Source: Amycolatopsis bullii
Lineage (GTDB): Bacteria; Actinomycetota; Actinomycetes; Mycobacteriales; Pseudonocardiaceae
Assembly: GCF_014654205.1 (NCBI RefSeq)
Contig: NZ_BNAW01000022.1
Coordinates: 62,001 to 126,000 of the forward strand
Reading direction: 5' to 3'
Length of the DNA: 64,000 nt
The notes under the pieces are model-generated. The model was not told where the DNA came from, did not search any database, and saw nothing but the letters and a program-made list of their open reading frames with translations. Made by a program: the position numbers and the translations under genes. This document shows, piece by piece, positions 8,178 to 15,978 of the stretch (positions within the stretch are counted from its first letter, which is position 1; the number at the start of each line of letters is the position of its first letter).

Positions 8178-8825
8178 CGGCTTCCAGACGGCGCCCTCGA
8201 TGAGGTCGTTGAAGCCGAGCCAGACGAGGTTCATCAGCCAGGAGGCGAGGACGCCGTCGGAGATGTCGGGGTGGTCGAGGGCCCAGTCGGCCAGCGACTC
8301 GGCCCCGCCGACCAGCGACGCGGCCAGCCCTTCGCCGGAGAACTCGGCCTGCTCGCCGACGCCCTTGCGGGTGCCGGCCGAGACGACGAGCGCGGCGACG
8401 AGCTGGATCGCGCGCGCCCGCATGTCGGTGATCTCCGCGGCGAAGGCCCCGCCGACGGTGAGGGCCTGGCGGTGCAGGACCGTCCAGGACTCGCGGTACT
8501 CGGCGACGAAGCGGTAGAAGGACCGCAGACCGTGCCAGAGCTGCATGTCCGGCGGCAGGTCGGGCTGCACGCCGGCCTGGATGGCCTCGAGCAGGCGCGT
8601 CGCCTCGCGGCGGATGCACGCGCCGAAGAGGTCTTCCTTCGAGCCGAGGTAGGTGTAGATCATCGGCTTCGAGACCCCGGCGACGTCGGAGATCTCGTCC
8701 ATCGACGCGGCGTGGTAGCCGTGCCGCGAGAAGACCTGGACGGCCGCGTCCAGGATCTGCCGCTCGCGTACCGCACGCGGCAGCCGCCTGGCCCGTTCGG
8801 GCGGACGCTGATCTTCCTCTGACAC
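8169..8825 (-). CDS. TetR family regulator, probable controller of the fatty-acid module
   Basis: A 218-residue protein with an N-terminal helix-turn-helix (ILDAAVQVFSRHGYHAASMDEISDVAGVS region, then KPMIYTYLGSKEDLF) and an all-helical ligand domain. The GTG at 8825 has the strong ribosome site GAGGAGG six bases upstream; a start at 8891 would add an Arg-rich tail and is unlikely. Its promoter contains a degenerate version of the fadA2/fabG4 palindrome, so autoregulation plus control of the module is inferred. An acyl-CoA ligand is plausible by analogy with other lipid-linked TetRs. Confidence 0.85.
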   Translation of the reverse strand: MSEEDQRPPERARRLPRAVRERQILDAAVQVFSRHGYHAASMDEISDVAGVSKPMIYTYLGSKEDLFGACIRREATRLLEAIQAGVQPDLPPDMQLWHGLRSFYRFVAEYRESWTVLHRQALTVGGAFAAEITDMRARAIQLVAALVVSAGTRKGVGEQAEFSGEGLAASLVGGAESLADWALDHPDISDGVLASWLMNLVWLGFNDLIEGAVWKPSE

Positions 8826-8901
8826 GCTCGACCTCCTCGTTGCTGCCCGGAGACGGTACCGGGCGTTGCCCCGCGCGGGTGATTTCGGCACGCTTGCCCG
8901 C

Positions 8902-8920
8902 CTACCTACTGACGGGTAGC
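8902..8920. promoter_or_regulatory. Second copy of the fatty-acid module operator
   Basis: ACCTACT followed by GGGTAG keeps the spacing of the operator at 5940-5961 (same 16-bp core from CCTACT to TAG plus one base). It lies between the tetR start (8825) and the SCP2-like gene (8953). The outer bases are less symmetrical. Confidence 0.5.
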
Positions 8921-8952
8921 CTTACGCATGAGTAACCGGGAGAGGGGTGACC

Positions 8953-9615
8953 ATGGCCGAAAACGCCGGGATGACCAGCGCGGATCGGATCGCGGACCTC
9001 CGCGGGGCGGCGCTGCTCGACGCCCTGGAGCGGCTCGACCCGCTGAGCCCGGAGGCCCACGCCCTCGACGTCAACGAGCTCGCCGAAGCCGTGGACGCCG
9101 GCGAACTCCGCAAGGACGACTTCAGCCGGTTCTTGAAGGCCCTGCTCGCGCTGGCGTCCCGAGCTCCGGCGTTCGACCTGAGCAAAGTCGAGCCGGCCCG
9201 CTTCGCGTCCCTGGTGGCCTCGGCGTCGCGCGCCCAGCTGGAGAGCGTCGTCGCGGACCGGGCCCTGCGCGAGCGCGTCCTGGACGAGATCTTCGCCCGC
9301 ATGGGCGCCCACATCAGGCCCGACCGAGCCCGCGACCTGCACGCGGTGGTCCACTGGCGCCTGTCCGGCGGCACCGGAGAAGGCGGCTACGACCGCTACG
9401 AGACGGCCATTTCGCACGGCTCGTGCACGGTCAGTCGCGAGATGCACTCGCCGGCGAGAGTCACCATCACCATCGCCCCGGCCGACTTTTTCCGGCTCAT
9501 CACCCACCAAGCAACCCCGGCGGTGTTGTTCGTCACGGGAAGAATCAAGGTAAAAGGCGACCTGGCCTTCGCGGCGGGCTTGATCGGTTTCTTCGACTTA
9601 CCACACCCCGTATAG
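8953..9615 (+). CDS. SCP2-like sterol/lipid-transfer domain protein (copy 1)
   Basis: A 220-residue protein. The N-terminal ~110 residues are helical with no clear family. The C-terminal ~110 resemble SCP2 folds: a strand-rich part with YETAISHGSCTV, then ITIAPADFFRLI, and the characteristic FVTGRIKVKGDLAFAAGL end, where SCP2 proteins have GKIKVKGDM-type motifs. SCP2 domains bind lipids or acyl-CoAs. The ATG at 8953 follows GAGAGGGG. It is the first of two tandem paralogues, and its proximity to the fatty-acid module supports a lipid role. Confidence 0.75.
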   Translation: MAENAGMTSADRIADLRGAALLDALERLDPLSPEAHALDVNELAEAVDAGELRKDDFSRFLKALLALASRAPAFDLSKVEPARFASLVASASRAQLESVVADRALRERVLDEIFARMGAHIRPDRARDLHAVVHWRLSGGTGEGGYDRYETAISHGSCTVSREMHSPARVTITIAPADFFRLITHQATPAVLFVTGRIKVKGDLAFAAGLIGFFDLPHPV

Positions 9616-9622
9616 TCCGGCC
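9611..9622 (+). promoter_or_regulatory. -10 box placing a leaderless start
   Basis: TATAGT at 9611-9616 is followed by six bases and then the GTG at 9623. That spacing would put the first transcribed base on the start codon. The box overlaps the stop codon of the preceding gene. No convincing -35 was found. Confidence 0.45.
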
Positions 9623-10228
9623 GTGCCCCGAAACGCAAGATGGCGCCGCCCCCGCACTGTTCGCGGTGGTCACGTGGTGAACGCGTTCGCGGAGAAGCTG
9701 GTCATCGACCGCCTGACCCCCGCCCAGTTCACCCAGGTGCTGGAAACCCTGCACATGCTGGGTTCCGCGGGGGCGGGCATCGAGCTGAGCTCGTTGTCGA
9801 CGGACGTCCTGGTGGACGTGGTCCGCCGGGCCTCCCGGGAGCAACTGAAGGCGATCGCTTCGCATCCGGAACTGCGATCGGTGTTCCTGGACGAGATATT
9901 CCGCCGAATGTCGGAGCACTTCTCACCGGCCCGGGCCCGTCATGTGGATTTCGTCGTTTCCTGGCGTTTCTCGGAGGGGTCGGGAGAAGATGGCTACGAC
10001 CGTTTCCAGACAGTGATCGAGGACGGCGTGTGCGTGTCTTCGGCAGACTTGTCGCGGACCCCGGACACAACGATCACGCTCTCGGTGGACGACTTCATCC
10101 GGATGGCCACGGGCAATGCAGCGGTAGCGGCGATGTTCGTGACGGGCCGGGTGAAGGTGAAGGGCGAGTACGCCCCGGCGGTGCGGTTCAGCAGCTACTT
10201 CGACATCCCGAAGCCATCCGTGGACTAG
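9623..10228 (+). CDS. SCP2-like sterol/lipid-transfer domain protein (copy 2)
   Basis: A 201-residue paralogue of the preceding gene. It shares a helical region (DEIFRRMSEHFSPARARH versus DEIFARMGAHIRPDRARD), DGYDRFQTVIEDGVCV, and FVTGRVKVKGEYAPAVRF. The GTG at 9623 is supported by a -10 box six bases upstream; a GTG at 9674 is an alternative that would remove an Arg-rich N-terminus. The tandem arrangement suggests duplication and possibly a heterodimer. A SitI3-like gene follows after 5 bp. Confidence 0.7.
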   Translation: MPRNARWRRPRTVRGGHVVNAFAEKLVIDRLTPAQFTQVLETLHMLGSAGAGIELSSLSTDVLVDVVRRASREQLKAIASHPELRSVFLDEIFRRMSEHFSPARARHVDFVVSWRFSEGSGEDGYDRFQTVIEDGVCVSSADLSRTPDTTITLSVDDFIRMATGNAAVAAMFVTGRVKVKGEYAPAVRFSSYFDIPKPSVD

Positions 10229-10233
10229 CTCGA

Positions 10234-10737
10234 ATGGCTATTTCTTACGATCTCGAAATGGCGACATCATCGTCGCCGGAGCAGGTCGCACGCGCTCTGC
10301 TCGATGCCGGTCGTCCGTTGCGGCTCTTCGAAGGGTCGGTCACGCCAGAGCAGGTATCCCGCGACGGAGCGGTAACCCCTCTCCGCACGTGGGTCCGGGT
10401 CTACGAACGCAACCCCGCGCCTTGGTCACCAGTGGTGACGGACTTGGGAATCACTCCGACGGTGGCCATCGGGTTCGGCATCTACAAACACGACCGGATT
10501 CCCGAACAACAGGACGAGCTGGTCCGGCTGGTCACCGGCCTGCTGGACAGGGTCACCGGCGACGCGGTGCTTTCCGGCATGGAAACGATCTGGCTCATCC
10601 GCCGCGACGGTGAGTTGATCCTCAACGACCGAGACGACATCTGGCCCGAGAACCGCCTCGCCACACTGCCCCGGCCCTACCGCCGGAAAGCCCTCGCCTT
10701 CTCTGAGGTCATGCTCCCTGACTCCGCCGTGGACTAG
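10234..10737 (+). CDS. SitI3-family-like protein
   Basis: A 167-residue soluble protein starting MAISYDLEMA. The pattern (short strand, EQVARALL helix, VAIGFGIYKHD strand, VRLVTGLLDRVTGDAVL, then WLIRRDGELILND) resembles the SitI3 family, named after a Myxococcus swarming-inhibition immunity protein and widespread in actinomycetes, where its role is untested. No toxin gene is adjacent, so an immunity function should not be assumed. A 13-bp direct repeat ending at both the upstream gene's stop and this gene's stop flanks it. Confidence 0.5.
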   Translation: MAISYDLEMATSSSPEQVARALLDAGRPLRLFEGSVTPEQVSRDGAVTPLRTWVRVYERNPAPWSPVVTDLGITPTVAIGFGIYKHDRIPEQQDELVRLVTGLLDRVTGDAVLSGMETIWLIRRDGELILNDRDDIWPENRLATLPRPYRRKALAFSEVMLPDSAVD

Positions 10738-10750
10738 CTGTTCCGGACTG

Positions 10751-10790
10751 GTGACAGCAAACTGTCGGTGTCCGCCTTTAGTGTGGATCC
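10751..10790 (+). promoter_or_regulatory. Promoter and dyad of the SRA-HNH nuclease gene
   Basis: TAGTGT (10779-10784) is followed by six bases and the ATG at 10791, which predicts a leaderless transcript. GACAG-CAAA-CTGTC (10753-10766) is a perfect 5-bp dyad located where a -35 or operator would be. Confidence 0.5.
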
Positions 10791-11990
10791 ATGAGTCTGA
10801 CCGACGTCCACCAGGAGCACGTCCTCAAAGCCATCGAGGAGTTTGACGACCTCGGACGCGAGGCCTTCCTGGGCAGGTATGGGTCCGCAGCGGCGTCGAG
10901 GTACGTCGTCGTGTACCGGGGCAAGCTGTACGACTCAGACGCCTTGGCTCGTTCGGCTCACGGATTTGCGCTGGCGCATTCGCCCCGACCGCCGGCGCTC
11001 ACCGATGCAAGCCGCGATGTTGCGGCGTATCTGGCCAAACTCGGTTTCTTCTTCCGTGAAGCTCTGGGTAAGCCGGCGAGCAATGCGCGTGTCTACGGCG
11101 AAGTCGCTGGGTGTCCGGAAGGCACCACCTTCGCGAGTCGGGCCGAGGTGGCGGCGAGTGGCGTGCACCGCGCCCTGCAAGCTGGCATCACCGGAACCGG
11201 TGCGCGGGGTGCTGAGTCGATCGTGTCGTCAGGCGGCTACGAAGACGACGATGACCGCGGGGATGAGCTGATCTACACCGGTCACGGAGGGCGGAACAGC
11301 GGCGGTCGGCAGAACGCCGACCAAACGTTCGCGGATCCCGGCAATGCTGCCCTTTTGACGAGCAGAGAAACCGGAGCGCTAGTGCGAGTTGTGCGTGGCG
11401 CGGACACGAAGTCTTCCCACGCGCCCAATCAGGGTTACCGCTACGACGGTTTGTTTCGGGTCGAGGACGCAGCGCTGGTGCGGGGCCGAGGTGACTACCT
11501 CGTGTGCCGGTTCCAATTGGTCAAAGCCAGTAGTGCCGCTGATGTGAACTTCCCGGTCGGTGACTACTTGCTGCCGTCGGAGCCCAGTCATTCCGTGGGC
11601 AACGCCCAACCTGGGCGCAAGGCCGTCATAACGCAACGCATAGTTCGTTCCACGAAGGTCTCTGAGGACGTCAAAAAGTTCTACGACCACACGTGTCAAC
11701 TCTGCAACACCCGGTTGTCCCTTGGGGATGGCCAGGGCTATTCAGAAGGTGCGCACATCCAGGCTCTCGGTGGCTTGCACCGCGGCCCCGACTTCGCATC
11801 CAACGTGCTTTGCCTCTGTCCCAACTGCCACGTGCAGTTCGACCGCGGTGCGGTCGTGATTGCGGAGGACCGCACCGTGCTGCGGGAGGGTGTTCCAGCC
11901 GGCAAGTTGCTTGAACTCCCGGGGCACGGGATCAAAGACGAGTACCTGGCGTACCACCGGGACTTGCATTCCGGGGTCAGCCTTCGATGA
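10791..11990 (+). CDS. SRA (YDG) plus HNH endonuclease, probable type IV modification-dependent restriction enzyme
   Basis: A 399-residue three-part protein. Residues ~1-95 form a small N-terminal domain resembling the head domain of Streptomyces ScoMcrA. Residues ~108-265 form an SRA/YDG domain (VYGEVAGCPEGTTF, ELIYTGHGG, GYRYDGLFRV), which reads modified cytosines. Residues ~295-375 form an HNH nuclease with zinc ligands Cys302/Cys305 and Cys343/Cys346, catalytic-type His322 in GAHIQAL, and NCHVQFDRG. Such enzymes cut DNA carrying methylcytosine or other modifications and so defend against modified phage DNA. No methylase is adjacent, as expected for type IV. The 3' end overlaps fxsA by 14 bp. 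Confidence 0.85.
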   Translation: MSLTDVHQEHVLKAIEEFDDLGREAFLGRYGSAAASRYVVVYRGKLYDSDALARSAHGFALAHSPRPPALTDASRDVAAYLAKLGFFFREALGKPASNARVYGEVAGCPEGTTFASRAEVAASGVHRALQAGITGTGARGAESIVSSGGYEDDDDRGDELIYTGHGGRNSGGRQNADQTFADPGNAALLTSRETGALVRVVRGADTKSSHAPNQGYRYDGLFRVEDAALVRGRGDYLVCRFQLVKASSAADVNFPVGDYLLPSEPSHSVGNAQPGRKAVITQRIVRSTKVSEDVKKFYDHTCQLCNTRLSLGDGQGYSEGAHIQALGGLHRGPDFASNVLCLCPNCHVQFDRGAVVIAEDRTVLREGVPAGKLLELPGHGIKDEYLAYHRDLHSGVSLR

Positions 11991-12444
11991 TCCGCCCCTC
12001 GATCACCTGCGGCTGGTCCCGCCGCGGCTCATCGGACGACACGACCTCGCTGTCCACCACCATCACCGGCCCCCGCCGCTGGTTGGCGAACCGGACTGCC
12101 CGCTTCTCCATCCGCTTCAACCACCACCGCCGCGCCACCGCCCGTGACGGCGGCAGCATCAACAGCAAACCCAGCACGTCCGAAACGAACCCGGGCACCA
12201 GGATCAGCACCCCACCCAGCCCGACCAGCATCCCGTCGGTGAGTTCCTTCTCCGCCGGGCGCCCTGAACGGGCTGCGGCCATGAAGGCCCTCATGGCCTT
12301 GCCGCCCTCGCGGCGGGCCAGCCACGATCCCAGGACCGCGCCCGCCAGGAGGAGGCCCAGCGTGCCGAGCACGCCGACGGCCGAACCCACCGCCCAGATC
12401 GCGGCGATCTCGGCGAAGACGTAAAGCAGGAACGCGACAGCCAT
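11977..12444 (-). CDS. FxsA family membrane protein
   Basis: A 155-residue protein. Three hydrophobic segments are visible: AVAFLLYVFAEIAAIWAV, GTLGLLLAGAVLGSWL and VGLGGVLILVPGFVSDVLG, the last being the FxsA signature region. A charged cytoplasmic tail follows. E. coli FxsA counteracts F-plasmid exclusion of phage T7, but most actinobacterial members have no known function. It is convergent with and overlaps the nuclease gene, probably by chance compaction. The upstream tetR on the same strand ends 40 bp away in the opposite sense of dependency, so an operon is possible but not shown. Confidence 0.85.
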   Translation of the reverse strand: MAVAFLLYVFAEIAAIWAVGSAVGVLGTLGLLLAGAVLGSWLARREGGKAMRAFMAAARSGRPAEKELTDGMLVGLGGVLILVPGFVSDVLGLLLMLPPSRAVARRWWLKRMEKRAVRFANQRRGPVMVVDSEVVSSDEPRRDQPQVIEGRIIEG

Positions 12445-12483
12445 ACCCCCTACAACGAGCAGCCTGTCCGATTTGCTCCCGGG

Positions 12484-13035
12484 TCAGCGCAGCAACGTCG
12501 TGACCATCGACCGCAGGCCCGTGGCCAGCCGGTCCGTCTCGCCCGTCTTCAAGAACCGCAGCATCAGGTCGCTGTGCAACGACCCCAGCAGCAGGTGCGC
12601 CACGAGGTCGGCATCGAGCGAAGGTGACGCCGAGGCGATCAGCCCCGACACGTGCGCGTGCCACGACCGGTACACCGGGCTGTTCAGGCGGTCCGTCGAC
12701 GCCTGCTCGAACGCCGCCATCACCTTCACGTTGCGGGAAGCCAGCTCCACCACCGCGTCGAAAAAGGCCGCCAAGCGCGAAGCGGGGGGTGCGCCTGGGC
12801 CGAGGGGAGGGGGGCCCGAGGTCAACGCGACAGACAACTCCTCGACCCGCGACTCCACCAGCGCGCGCATCAGGCCTTCGCGGTTGCCGAAGCGGTGGAA
12901 CACCGTGCCCTTGCCCACGCCGGCCGCGGCCGCGACGCGGTCCATCGATACGTCGGCGAGGTCGTGCGTCGACAACAACTCCTCCGTCGCGCGCAGGATC
13001 GCGCGGCGGTTGCGGGCCGCGTCCGCGCGTTCCAT
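12484..13035 (-). CDS. TetR family regulator of the adjacent quinone oxidoreductase
   Basis: A 183-residue protein. The helix-turn-helix lies at residues ~10-55 (AILRATEELLSTHDLADVSM; AAAAGVGKGTVFHRFGNREG) and an all-helical ligand domain follows. The ATG at 13035 has GAGGAG eight bases upstream and the fold begins directly after it; an upstream start at 13116 would run through the operators. It is divergent from the oxidoreductase at 13116, with two operator-like sites in the 80-bp gap, a typical TetR/target pair. The inducer is unknown, plausibly a quinone or electrophile. Confidence 0.88.
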   Translation of the reverse strand: MERADAARNRRAILRATEELLSTHDLADVSMDRVAAAAGVGKGTVFHRFGNREGLMRALVESRVEELSVALTSGPPPLGPGAPPASRLAAFFDAVVELASRNVKVMAAFEQASTDRLNSPVYRSWHAHVSGLIASASPSLDADLVAHLLLGSLHSDLMLRFLKTGETDRLATGLRSMVTTLLR

Positions 13036-13052
13036 GACCACTCCTCGACAAC

Positions 13053-13101
13053 TTGACCGACGGTCCATATAGTAGGCGACCGTAAGTTGACCGGTGGTCC
13101 A
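13053..13101. promoter_or_regulatory. Twin operator sites in the tetR / quinone oxidoreductase divergent promoter
   Basis: TTGACCGACGGTCCA (13053-13067) and TTGACCGGTGGTCCA (13087-13101) differ at two bases. Each is a dyad around GACC...GGTC, and their centres are 34 bp apart. One lies near each divergent start. Confidence 0.7.
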
Positions 13102-13115
13102 GTTAAGGGGTGGCA

Positions 13116-14012
13116 ATGCGCGCAGTCGTGCAGCACGGCACGGGTGGTCCGGAAGTGCTCGTGGTCGAAGACCGGCCCGAACCGGCGCGGAACCCCGGCG
13201 AAGTCCTCGTCCGGACCGAGGCCATCGGCGTGCCGTTCTACGAGACGCAGCTGCGGTCCGGGCTGATCCCGGCCGGGCCGCCGTCGGTCTTCGGGCACGA
13301 GGCCGCCGGGATCGTCCTCGACGCCGATGACCCGAACCTGCGCGGGAAGCGGGTCGTCACCATGTCCTACACCGGCGGCGCGTACGCCGAGGTCGTCGCC
13401 GCGAGCCAGTACGCGCTCGTGCCCGGCGGCCTCTCGCCCGAGCTGGCCGTCGCCGCTGCCGTTCCGGCCTCGGTGGCGCTCGCCCTCATCAAGACCGCGG
13501 ACGTCAAAGCAGGCGAAACCGTGCTGGTCGAAGCCGCGTCCGGCGCCATCGGCGGGTTCCTGGCCCGGCTGGCCGAACAGCGAGGCGCCCGGGTCGTCAC
13601 GACCGCCGGGAACACCGAAGCCGACATCGACCACCGCGACCCGGACTGGCGGCAGCAGGTGCCCGAAGGCATCGACGTCGTCTTCGAGTCGATCGGCGGC
13701 CCGCGCGCGGCTGAGCTCACCGCGAAGCTCGCACCGCACGCGCGGATCCTCGCCTACGGCATGCTCAGTGGCGAATTCCCGGTCTTCCCCGTGGCCGGCC
13801 TCATCGCCCGCGGGATCACCCTGATCGGCTTCGGCGGGCCCGACGCCTATGGGAAGCGGGTCGCGGCCGACCGCGCCGAGGCGCTCGGCCTCGTCGCGGA
13901 CGGCACGCTGCCCCCGGTCATCGACCGGACCTACCCCCTCGCCGACGTCGCCGCCGCGCACGCGCGCGTCGAGAGCCGCGAGGGGGTCGGCAAGGTCGTG
14001 CTCATCCCTTGA
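13116..14012 (+). CDS. Quinone oxidoreductase / zinc-independent MDR family reductase
   Basis: A 298-residue medium-chain reductase. The N-terminal GroES-like domain is MRAVVQHGTGGPEVL with GPPSVFGHEAAGIV. The central Rossmann fold carries VLVEAASGAIGGFLARLAEQRGARVV, and the C-terminus shows the usual YPLADVAAAHARVESREGVGKVVL. Zinc-ligand cysteines are absent, as in NADPH:quinone reductases. It should reduce quinones or enals with NADPH. AAGGGG eight bases upstream supports the ATG at 13116. The divergent TetR and twin operators imply induction by a toxic substrate. Confidence 0.88.
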   Translation: MRAVVQHGTGGPEVLVVEDRPEPARNPGEVLVRTEAIGVPFYETQLRSGLIPAGPPSVFGHEAAGIVLDADDPNLRGKRVVTMSYTGGAYAEVVAASQYALVPGGLSPELAVAAAVPASVALALIKTADVKAGETVLVEAASGAIGGFLARLAEQRGARVVTTAGNTEADIDHRDPDWRQQVPEGIDVVFESIGGPRAAELTAKLAPHARILAYGMLSGEFPVFPVAGLIARGITLIGFGGPDAYGKRVAADRAEALGLVADGTLPPVIDRTYPLADVAAAHARVESREGVGKVVLIP

Positions 14013-15978
14013 CCGGCACCTCGTCCAGGTACGCCTGCGCCTGCAGCGTGAACAAGTCCGCGTACCCGGCCTTAGCCGCCATCAGCTCCTCATGCGTCCC
14101 GTACTCCGCAACCTTCCCGCGCTCCAGCAACAGAATCCGCTCCGCCTGCCGAACCGTCGAGAACCGGTGCGAGATGTACAACGTCGTCCGCCCCTCGGAC
14201 AACTCGCGCAACCGCGAGAACAGGTCGTGCTCGGCCTGCGCGTCCAACGCCGACGTCGGCTCGTCCAGGATCAAGATCGGCGCCTCCCGCTGGAACGCCC
14301 GCGCCAGCGCGATCTTCTGCCACTCACCGCCGGACAGCGAGACGCCCTGGTCGAACCAGCGCCCCAGCGGGCTGTCGTAACCGGACGGCAGCCGCTCGAT
14401 GCGCTCGTCCGCTCCCGCCCGGCGGGCCGAATCCTCGATGTGGGGCCGGTCCTCCAGCCGCGCGAGGTCGCCCAGGCCGATGTTCTCCGCCGCCGTTCCC
14501 TGGTACGTCACGTAGTCCTGGAACATCGCGCTGATCCTCGTGCGCAGCTCGTCCGGGTCGTACTCGCGGATGTCCACGCCGTCCAGCAGGATGCGGCCGC
14601 CGGTCGGGTCGTACAGCCGGCAGAGGAGCTTGAACAGGGTCGACTTGCCCGCGCCGTTGCGGCCCACCACCGCCACCGTCTCGCCCGGGCGGATCTCGAA
14701 GCTGACGTCCTCCAGCGCCGGCTCCTCCGAACCCGGGTACGCGAACGTGACCGAGTCGAACTCGATGTGACCGTCCACAACGGACGGGAACGGCCGAGGT
14801 GACGCCGGCGCCGTGATCTCCGGCTTCGTGTCCAGGAACCGGTACAGCGTGTCCAGGTACAGGTTGTTCTCGTACATCCCGGAAAACGCCGTGAACAGCC
14901 CGGACACCGACGTCTGCACGGACGTCGCCGCGGCCGTGTACAACGCCAGGTCACCGAGGGTCAGCCGGCCGCCGACCGCCTCCAGGGCGATGTACAGCGC
15001 GATCGCCGAACCCGCCAGCGTGCTGAGCAGCCCCCAGGCCGTCGAGCTGATGTTGCGGTTGATCGTCAGCTTCCGCTGCCGCTCGTACGAGACGACGCCG
15101 AGCCGGCGGAAGCGGTCGACGAAGTACGGGCCCAGCCCGAACAGCTTCGTCTCCTTGGCGTAGGTGTCCGTCGTGACCAGCGACGACAGGTAGTCCATCC
15201 GCCGCTTGATCGGCGACATCAGGAACGTCAGCCAGAACGCGCGCGAGCCGTACTTGGACTGCGAGATGAACGCCGGGATCGGCGCCACCAGCGCGACCAG
15301 CGCCAGCAGCGGGCTGATCGAAACGAGCAGCGCGATCATGCTGCCGAACGTGATCAGCGTCCGCACGAGCCCCAGCGCGGAGTTCATCATCGACAGCGGC
15401 CGCGTCGGGGCCTCCTGCGCGGCCTGGCGCAGCATGTCGTAGGACGCGGACCCCTCGAAGTACGCCAGGTGCAGCTCGCTCGCGTGCGCCATCACCTGGT
15501 GGCGGATGGTCAGCGTCATGCGCTCCTGCAGCAGCGACTGCGCGATCGACGTCAGCGCGCTGCTGATCGCGGTCGCGGCGAGCACGCCGAACTGGAACAG
15601 CGCGACGTTGACGATGTCGCCCGTGGTCCCCTTGCCCTGGATGGCCGCGACGACGGAGTCGAGGAGCAGCTTCGCGACGTACGCGGTCACGGTCGGCAGG
15701 AGCCCCGACAGCAGCGTGATCAGCGCCAGGAGGATCGTCAGGACCGGGCTGGCCTGCCACGTCAGCTTCACGACCTTCGGCAGGCCGCGGACCGTGCCCG
15801 CGACGGACGTCTTCGCGCGCCGCAGCCGGGAGCGCAGGTCCTTCGGCTGGTCGTCCTGCTTCGGTTCGGGGATGTCGACGGGCCCGGTGAGCCCGCTCTC
15901 CGGCACGGTCACGGCGTGCCGCCGCCGTCCTCGCCGAGCCAGCATGAACTCCATGCCGCCCCCACCGCCCGGGATCAC
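14002..15978 (-). CDS. ABC exporter, fused membrane and ATPase domains
   Basis: About 658 residues. A charged N-terminal ~75 residues is followed by a six-helix exporter domain (VLTILLALITLLSGLLPTV and later segments) and an ATPase with Walker A GRNGAGKST, Q-loop MFQDYVTY, signature SLSGGEWQK, Walker B ILILDEPTSALD and the switch His in ISHRFS. As a half-transporter it should form a homodimer that exports a hydrophobic compound. The GTG at 15978 overlaps the tetR stop (GTGA) and has GGAGG four bases upstream; an ATG at 15954 would give 650 residues. It is coupled to the TetR gene. The 3' end overlaps the oxidoreductase by 11 bp. Confidence 0.9.
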   Translation of the reverse strand: MIPGGGGGMEFMLARRGRRRHAVTVPESGLTGPVDIPEPKQDDQPKDLRSRLRRAKTSVAGTVRGLPKVVKLTWQASPVLTILLALITLLSGLLPTVTAYVAKLLLDSVVAAIQGKGTTGDIVNVALFQFGVLAATAISSALTSIAQSLLQERMTLTIRHQVMAHASELHLAYFEGSASYDMLRQAAQEAPTRPLSMMNSALGLVRTLITFGSMIALLVSISPLLALVALVAPIPAFISQSKYGSRAFWLTFLMSPIKRRMDYLSSLVTTDTYAKETKLFGLGPYFVDRFRRLGVVSYERQRKLTINRNISSTAWGLLSTLAGSAIALYIALEAVGGRLTLGDLALYTAAATSVQTSVSGLFTAFSGMYENNLYLDTLYRFLDTKPEITAPASPRPFPSVVDGHIEFDSVTFAYPGSEEPALEDVSFEIRPGETVAVVGRNGAGKSTLFKLLCRLYDPTGGRILLDGVDIREYDPDELRTRISAMFQDYVTYQGTAAENIGLGDLARLEDRPHIEDSARRAGADERIERLPSGYDSPLGRWFDQGVSLSGGEWQKIALARAFQREAPILILDEPTSALDAQAEHDLFSRLRELSEGRTTLYISHRFSTVRQAERILLLERGKVAEYGTHEELMAAKAGYADLFTLQAQAYLDEVPVKG

